From Bacilli bacterium (GTDB lineage Bacteria > Bacillota_I > Bacilli_A > RF39 > UBA660), in NCBI GenBank assembly GCA_900751815.1, contig CAADST010000097.1:1-9744 (forward strand): 9,744 nucleotides of DNA, read 5' to 3'. Below are positions 6,032 through 9,744 of this stretch, in pieces. The position numbers were made by a program, and so were the translations under genes. Under the pieces are notes generated by a model. That model did no database searches, had not been told where the DNA came from, and saw nothing but the letters and a program-made list of their open reading frames with translations. The first letter of the stretch is position 1. Every line of letters starts with the position of its first letter.

Positions 6032-7274
6032 AGTTATTTTCTTTTAAGATTTCTAATGCTTTATGCATTCTTAAATCATATTCAAGGATGTCTTTAGTAT
6101 AAACTTTATTTATTTCTTCAACATCTACACCAAATTGTTCTGCAAGTTCATGAGCTCTCTTATCTACTTCTTCTTTAGTAAATTTTAAATCTTCAGCTTC
6201 AGCAATTGCTTCAAGTAAATAACGATATTTAACTCTCTTAGTTGCTTCTGGTTCCATAAGTTTCTTTAAATCATCTTCAGTTGAACCAGTCATTTGATAA
6301 TAAGCATCAATATTCATACCTTGCATTTGTAGTTGTCTAGAATATTCATCAAGCATTCTTCTTACTTCTTCTTCAACTATTTCTGGATTAATATCTACTT
6401 TTAAATTTTTAGAAGCGGCTTCTAAGCAAGCATCAATAAATGCATCTTCTGCCATGTGTTCCTTTTGATGATGAATATCTTTCTTAATTTGTTCTCTTAA
6501 TTCTTTTTCGGTCTTGATATCATCATAACCTAAATCTTTAAAGAAGTCTTCATTAATGTCTGGTAAAACTCTAGTTTTAACTTCATTTACTTTAACTTTA
6601 AATGTAACATCTTTGTTCTTTAAGTCTTCGATATAATTTTCTGGGAATTTTAAATTTAATTCTTTTTCTTCTCCTGCTTTAAGACCAACTAAGCCTTCTT
6701 CAAAACCTGGTATAAATGAATGACTTCCTATTTCAAGTGGAAAGTTTTCTCCACTGCCACCTTCAAGTTCCTTGCCATCAACATAACCAGTAAAGTCGAT
6801 TATAGCAGTATCTCCTTCGACAATTTCACCGTTTTCTTTAGTAACTACATCTGCCATATGTTCTTTTAGATGTTCAATTTCATGATTGATTTCTTCTTCA
6901 GTTACTTCAATTTTTTCTTTTTTAACTTTTAAATTTTTGTATTCCCCTAAAGTTACTTCTGGTTTAGTAATAATAGTAAATTCAAATATAATATTACTAT
7001 CACTAATACCTGTTACATCAACTTTTGGTTCTACAACTGGTTCTAGTTTACTTTCATCAAGAGCTTTTTTATAAGCAACTCCAATTGCACTATCAACTGC
7101 ATCACCATAAAGTGATTCAATACCAAAGTGCTTTAAATAAATATCTTTTGGAGCTGCGCCTTTTCTAAAACCATCGATTTTTGTTTCTTTGTTTTTCTTT
7201 TTGAATGCCGCATCTAGAGCAGATACCCATTCCTTATCTAATTTAATTTCAATTTTGTGTACATTTTTTTCCAT
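6030..7274 (-). CDS. tig: Trigger factor, ribosome-associated chaperone and prolyl isomerase
   Basis: 414 aa. It binds the ribosomal exit tunnel and shields nascent chains. The ribosome-docking signature is GFRKGAAP at residues 35-42. The FKBP-type PPIase domain spans about 154-233 (GDTAIIDFTGYVDGKELEGG, FPLEIGSHSFIPGFEEGLVG). A helical C-terminal chaperone domain runs from about 240 to the end. The signature normally sits near residue 43-44, so the N-terminal strand of about 8-10 residues seen in the E. coli protein seems to be missing. The start is nonetheless well supported: AAGGAG lies 8 nt before ATG at 7274, and the only nearby upstream ATG is out of frame. The gene has its own extended -10 promoter and its own terminator, so it is probably transcribed separately from greA. 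Confidence 0.96.
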   Translation of the reverse strand: MEKNVHKIEIKLDKEWVSALDAAFKKKNKETKIDGFRKGAAPKDIYLKHFGIESLYGDAVDSAIGVAYKKALDESKLEPVVEPKVDVTGISDSNIIFEFTIITKPEVTLGEYKNLKVKKEKIEVTEEEINHEIEHLKEHMADVVTKENGEIVEGDTAIIDFTGYVDGKELEGGSGENFPLEIGSHSFIPGFEEGLVGLKAGEEKELNLKFPENYIEDLKNKDVTFKVKVNEVKTRVLPDINEDFFKDLGYDDIKTEKELREQIKKDIHHQKEHMAEDAFIDACLEAASKNLKVDINPEIVEEEVRRMLDEYSRQLQMQGMNIDAYYQMTGSTEDDLKKLMEPEATKRVKYRYLLEAIAEAEDLKFTKEEVDKRAHELAEQFGVDVEEINKVYTKDILEYDLRMHKALEILKENN

Positions 7275-7282
7275 ACATCTCT

Positions 7283-7328
7283 CTCCTTAACTATAAAATA
7301 TTATATCATTTCAATAGAAAATAAGCAA
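7283..7328 (-). promoter_or_regulatory. Promoter and RBS of tig
   Basis: TGATATAAT (7308-7300) is a consensus extended -10. A weak -35, TTGCTT (7328-7323), lies 17 nt upstream and falls inside the greA terminator hairpin. AAGGAG is at 7288-7283. The leader would be only about 20 nt. Confidence 0.6.
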
Positions 7329-7345
7329 TTATTTTAATTGCTTAT
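7316..7345 (-). terminator. Hairpin terminator after greA
   Basis: Perfect 11-bp arms ATAAGCAATTA / TAATTGCTTAT (7321-7331 and 7335-7345) with a 3-nt loop. On the minus strand the stem is followed by TTTCT. It starts at the greA stop codon (7342-7344). The T tract is short and the stem AT-rich, so efficiency is uncertain. Its symmetry would allow function on either strand. Confidence 0.6.
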
Positions 7346-7806
7346 GCGATTTTTTCAATCTTTATATTATATCCACCATTTGGAGAATCTACGCAAACAG
7401 TATCTCCAATACGGTGAGAAAGTAGTGCTATACCTAACGGTGATTCATTAGAAATTTTATTTTCAAATGGATCAGCTTCCATTGAACCAACTAATTTATA
7501 TTCTTCTACTTCCCCATCATCATAACTTATAGTTACTGTAGAACCTAGATTAACAATATTTTTATCTTTATTGTCAATAATTTCGGCATGTTCAAGTTTA
7601 TATTCAAGTTCTTGAATTTTAGCTTCAATTTGGGCTTGTTCATTTCTTGCTGCATCATAATCGGCATTTTCTGATAAGTCTCCTTGAGCACGAGCTTCCT
7701 TTAGGGCCTTAATTACTTCTGGTCTTCTAACATTTTTAAGTTCATTTAATTCTTCTTCTGCTTGCAAGTATCCTTCAGCAGTCATAATAAATTTATTATC
7801 ATTCAT
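7342..7806 (-). CDS. greA: Transcription elongation factor GreA
   Basis: 154 aa, the usual length for the family. GreA enters the RNA polymerase secondary channel and stimulates cleavage of backtracked transcripts. The N-terminal coiled coil covers about residues 8-75. The acidic tip GDLSENADYDAA carries the two key residues, D43 and E46. The C-terminal FKBP-like domain shows NLGSTVTISYDDGEVEEYKL and ESPLGIALLSHRIGD. ATG at 7806 is preceded by AAGGAG 10 nt upstream. It follows trhP2 after a 45-nt gap, as greA lies near yrrN-yrrO in Bacillus subtilis, but with no udk between them. Confidence 0.97.
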   Translation of the reverse strand: MNDNKFIMTAEGYLQAEEELNELKNVRRPEVIKALKEARAQGDLSENADYDAARNEQAQIEAKIQELEYKLEHAEIIDNKDKNIVNLGSTVTISYDDGEVEEYKLVGSMEADPFENKISNESPLGIALLSHRIGDTVCVDSPNGGYNIKIEKIA

Positions 7807-7845
7807 TTTTTTATCTCTCCTTTTTATTTTGATTTCCAGTTCATA

Positions 7846-7874
7846 ATATTACTATAAAATACTTGATTTGTCAA
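7846..7874 (-). promoter_or_regulatory. Candidate internal promoter of greA
   Basis: A perfect TTGACA (7874-7869), 17 nt spacer, then TAATAT (7851-7846). The -35 lies inside the last codons of trhP2 (the D-K of DKSSIL). It would let greA be expressed without the U32 genes. Confidence 0.5.
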
Positions 7875-9042
7875 TCACTTTTAGTCTCATAAAGTCATTT
7901 TTTGCGAGTTTTTTATCAACTGGAATTTTAACTATTGTTTTGGGATGACGAGATGCATCAATTGATTCATCAGAGTCATTATATATTTTATTTAAAACTA
8001 TACTAAATGTTTCCGTATTTGGCCCAAAAAATTCAACTTCTGTGCCTACTTCAAAGTAATTTCTAGTATCAATCGTAGCTATTTTAGCATCATCATCATA
8101 ATCTAGAACTAACCCTAAGAAATCCTGATTAGATATTTCATCACGGCCATTAAAGTATTGTTCATCTACTCCTGGTAATTTATCAAAAAATTGGGGAGCT
8201 GATTCTCTATTAGCACAACGATTAAGAATAGCTAGATAATATGCTTTATCTGGCTCTGTTAAAGTCTTATTAATTATGCCATCAATCATCCTGCGGTAAC
8301 ACCAAATAACTGTTGCAACATAGTATATTGAACGCATTCTACCTTCAATTTTAAAAGAATCAACACCCATATTTATTTCATCTTCTAAAAATTTAACCAT
8401 ATTTAAGTCTTTCGGCGTAATAGTTAAGTTTTCTTCCCCATCGATACGCACAAAATTCCAACGACATACTTGGGCACAACCACCACGATTAGCATCTCTA
8501 AGCGTCATATAATTTGATAAAACACATTTACCACTAAAAGAAGTACACATGGCTCCATGGATGAATGCTTCTACTTCTATACCAGTATCCTTTATTCTTT
8601 TTATCACATCCCTACTTGCTTCTCTAGCTAAAACAACTCTTGTAACTCCAAGATTCCGCCAAAACTTGACAGCTCTTGAGTTCATTGTACTAGCTTGAGT
8701 AGATAAGCACATATCTAGATTTAGACCTAATTCTTTTACTCTTTTAATCACGGCAATATCACTAACAATAATGCTATCAACATTAATTTCATCTAAATAT
8801 TTTAAATATTCATCTAAACCTGCAAAATCACTATCATGAAATACGATATTAACTGTTACATAGACTTTTTTACCTAAGCTATGGGCATATTCAGTAGCTT
8901 TTTTTATTTCTTCTAAGTTAAAATTTTTGGCATTGGCGCGTAACCCAAAATTTTGGCCTCCGAAATATACGGCATCAGCTCCATAAAGGAATGCAAAATA
9001 AAGTCTTTCAAAATCTCCAGCTGGAGCTAGTAATTCAGTCAT
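7852..9042 (-). CDS. trhP2: U32-family protein, TrhP2/YrrO-like tRNA hydroxylation protein
   Basis: 396 aa. It opens with ELLAPAGDFERLYFAFLYGA, then DAVYFGG. The U32 signature is EAFIHGAMCTSFSGKCVLSN, followed by RDANRGGCAQVCRW. Cysteines C166, C173, C189 and C193 fit the Fe-S ligand pattern proposed for UbiU/TrhP-like members. FKIEGRMRSIYYVATV and a C-terminal beta domain complete the family layout. TrhP proteins are needed for prephenate-dependent 5-hydroxyuridine formation at the tRNA wobble position. The assignment to this branch rests on the greA neighbourhood and the tandem U32 pair; RlhA-type 23S rRNA modification is the main alternative. The start is ATG at 9042, because AGGTGA lies 5 nt before it; GTG at 9051 lies inside that Shine-Dalgarno sequence. 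Only 1 nt separates it from the upstream stop, implying translational coupling. Confidence 0.88.
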   Translation of the reverse strand: MTELLAPAGDFERLYFAFLYGADAVYFGGQNFGLRANAKNFNLEEIKKATEYAHSLGKKVYVTVNIVFHDSDFAGLDEYLKYLDEINVDSIIVSDIAVIKRVKELGLNLDMCLSTQASTMNSRAVKFWRNLGVTRVVLAREASRDVIKRIKDTGIEVEAFIHGAMCTSFSGKCVLSNYMTLRDANRGGCAQVCRWNFVRIDGEENLTITPKDLNMVKFLEDEINMGVDSFKIEGRMRSIYYVATVIWCYRRMIDGIINKTLTEPDKAYYLAILNRCANRESAPQFFDKLPGVDEQYFNGRDEISNQDFLGLVLDYDDDAKIATIDTRNYFEVGTEVEFFGPNTETFSIVLNKIYNDSDESIDASRHPKTIVKIPVDKKLAKNDFMRLKVIDKSSIL

Positions 9043-9043
9043 C

Positions 9044-9739
9044 TTAATCACCTATCCTATAAGTAGTAGCTTTATCTAGAAATAAAGAATCGTTATCTAT
9101 GTTACTTACATCATTATTAATGACTACATCTAGTATCTCTTCATCATCCAAAAATACCGGATTATACCAAAAATATAATACATTATCTAAATCAAGTAAA
9201 TCTAGAGCATTATAATACTTACTTGCATAAAAATAAGTACCATATTCATTTTCAAAAATTCTAAAGCCATTGTCATTGATTTTAGCCTCTATCATATCTT
9301 TATTTTGAATATTATAGTGTTTTGCATAATTTGTAAGTAATAATCTTCTTGAATACATTAAATCTTTCATACCAAATACATTTACTACCACTGGTTTTAT
9401 TGTATTTTTAACAATTTCTTTAATTTCTTCTTCAGTTATATCACTAGATACTACAACACTATCCACGTATTCTAGGTAATAATTAATTGATCTAGTGTTA
9501 TTAGCATAGTGATTAATTAAAAGTATTTTAGTTATATTTAAATCACTTACTATATCAAGTATACCTAAATCATCAAATACTATACCTTTTATATTATTTT
9601 TTTCATGTAATATTGTATCTAATTCATCTAAATCAAAATCATCAAGTATTCTATTAATTAAAACAAAACCATCAATATCTTTAATATCAAAAGTTATAGG
9701 ATATCCTACAGTATATGATTTAAGAGGGTATAATAGCAT
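9044..9739 (-). CDS. Divergent U32-like protein, TrhP1/YrrN-like partner, cysteine-free
   Basis: 231 aa as read from the ATG at 9739, only 5 nt from the window edge. No Shine-Dalgarno sequence is visible and the frame stays open to the end, so the true start may lie slightly upstream. MLLYPLKSY, DGFVLINR, GIVFDDLGILDIV and VVVNVFGMKDLMYSRRLLLT correspond to the barrel strands and the signature region of U32 proteins; the last block replaces the cysteine-bearing GAMCTSFSGKCVLSN of its neighbour. No cysteine is present anywhere, so an Fe-S cluster cannot be held by this chain. It is shorter than canonical U32 members. It ends 1 nt before the trhP2 start, matching the tandem TrhP1-TrhP2 arrangement. 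A structural or regulatory partner role is inferred. Confidence 0.75.
   Translation of the reverse strand: MLLYPLKSYTVGYPITFDIKDIDGFVLINRILDDFDLDELDTILHEKNNIKGIVFDDLGILDIVSDLNITKILLINHYANNTRSINYYLEYVDSVVVSSDITEEEIKEIVKNTIKPVVVNVFGMKDLMYSRRLLLTNYAKHYNIQNKDMIEAKINDNGFRIFENEYGTYFYASKYYNALDLLDLDNVLYFWYNPVFLDDEEILDVVINNDVSNIDNDSLFLDKATTYRIGD
9048..9053 (-). promoter_or_regulatory. RBS fixing the trhP2 start inside the preceding gene
   Basis: AGGTGA lies in the last codons of the upstream U32-like gene, 5 nt before ATG at 9042. It also contains the GTG that would be the alternative start, which argues against that longer form. Confidence 0.75.
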
Positions 9740-9744
9740 TATAT

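Noticed and set aside
1..9744. Mollicutes code 4 (TGA as Trp).
   Set aside because: Trp residues in all genes are TGG and no in-frame TGA occurs. Stops are TAA or TAG, so the standard bacterial code explains the data.

Overview
The window is AT-rich DNA from a low-GC Gram-positive-type bacterium. The trhP-like / greA neighbourhood recalls the Bacillus subtilis yrrN-yrrO-udk-greA cluster (without udk). The Asn/Tyr/Ser-rich surface proteins, with a CENGG-x-LSWD ... CYVYFD segment, resemble those of reduced-genome gut Bacilli/Mollicutes-like lineages such as RF39; this placement is inference. The genetic code looks standard: Trp codons are TGG and no TGA lies in frame. All seven visible stops are TAA or TAG.

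Layout. 1-254 (-) is the 5' end of a long RelA/SpoT homologue whose hydrolase motif is altered. It diverges from a 428-aa SpoVB/MOP-type flippase gene (343-1629, +). The flippase gene runs tail-to-tail, with a 4-bp overlap, into a two-gene minus-strand operon. That operon encodes membrane-anchored, extracellular-looking multidomain proteins of 814 aa (3101-5545) and 485 aa (1626-3083). Each has an N-terminal anchor, a two-cysteine cap, one fibronectin-III-like domain and one or two copies of a roughly 300-residue module of unknown function. Upstream of the operon is a small Xre-type regulator gene (5667-5903). Upstream of that are housekeeping genes, all minus strand: tig (trigger factor), greA, and two U32-family genes (TrhP2-like and a cysteine-free TrhP1-like partner).

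The best candidate for an undescribed system is the regulator plus surface-protein cassette at about 1626-5966. Two 16-bp palindromes of the same design (TAACC-N6-GGTTA) flank the regulator gene. One lies in its own upstream region. The other lies just past its stop codon, directly upstream of the candidate promoter of the surface operon. The simplest model is a one-component switch that controls itself and the two surface proteins. The second palindrome is followed by eight T residues on the minus strand, so it may also end the regulator transcript.

The housekeeping part shows clear punctuation. There is a TTGACA-17-TAATAT promoter for greA inside the end of trhP2, and a hairpin after greA. 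An extended -10 promoter precedes tig, and a strong hairpin terminator overlaps the tig stop codon. No RNA genes, insertion sequences, CRISPR arrays or phage genes were seen, and no gene-free stretch exceeds about 130 bases.
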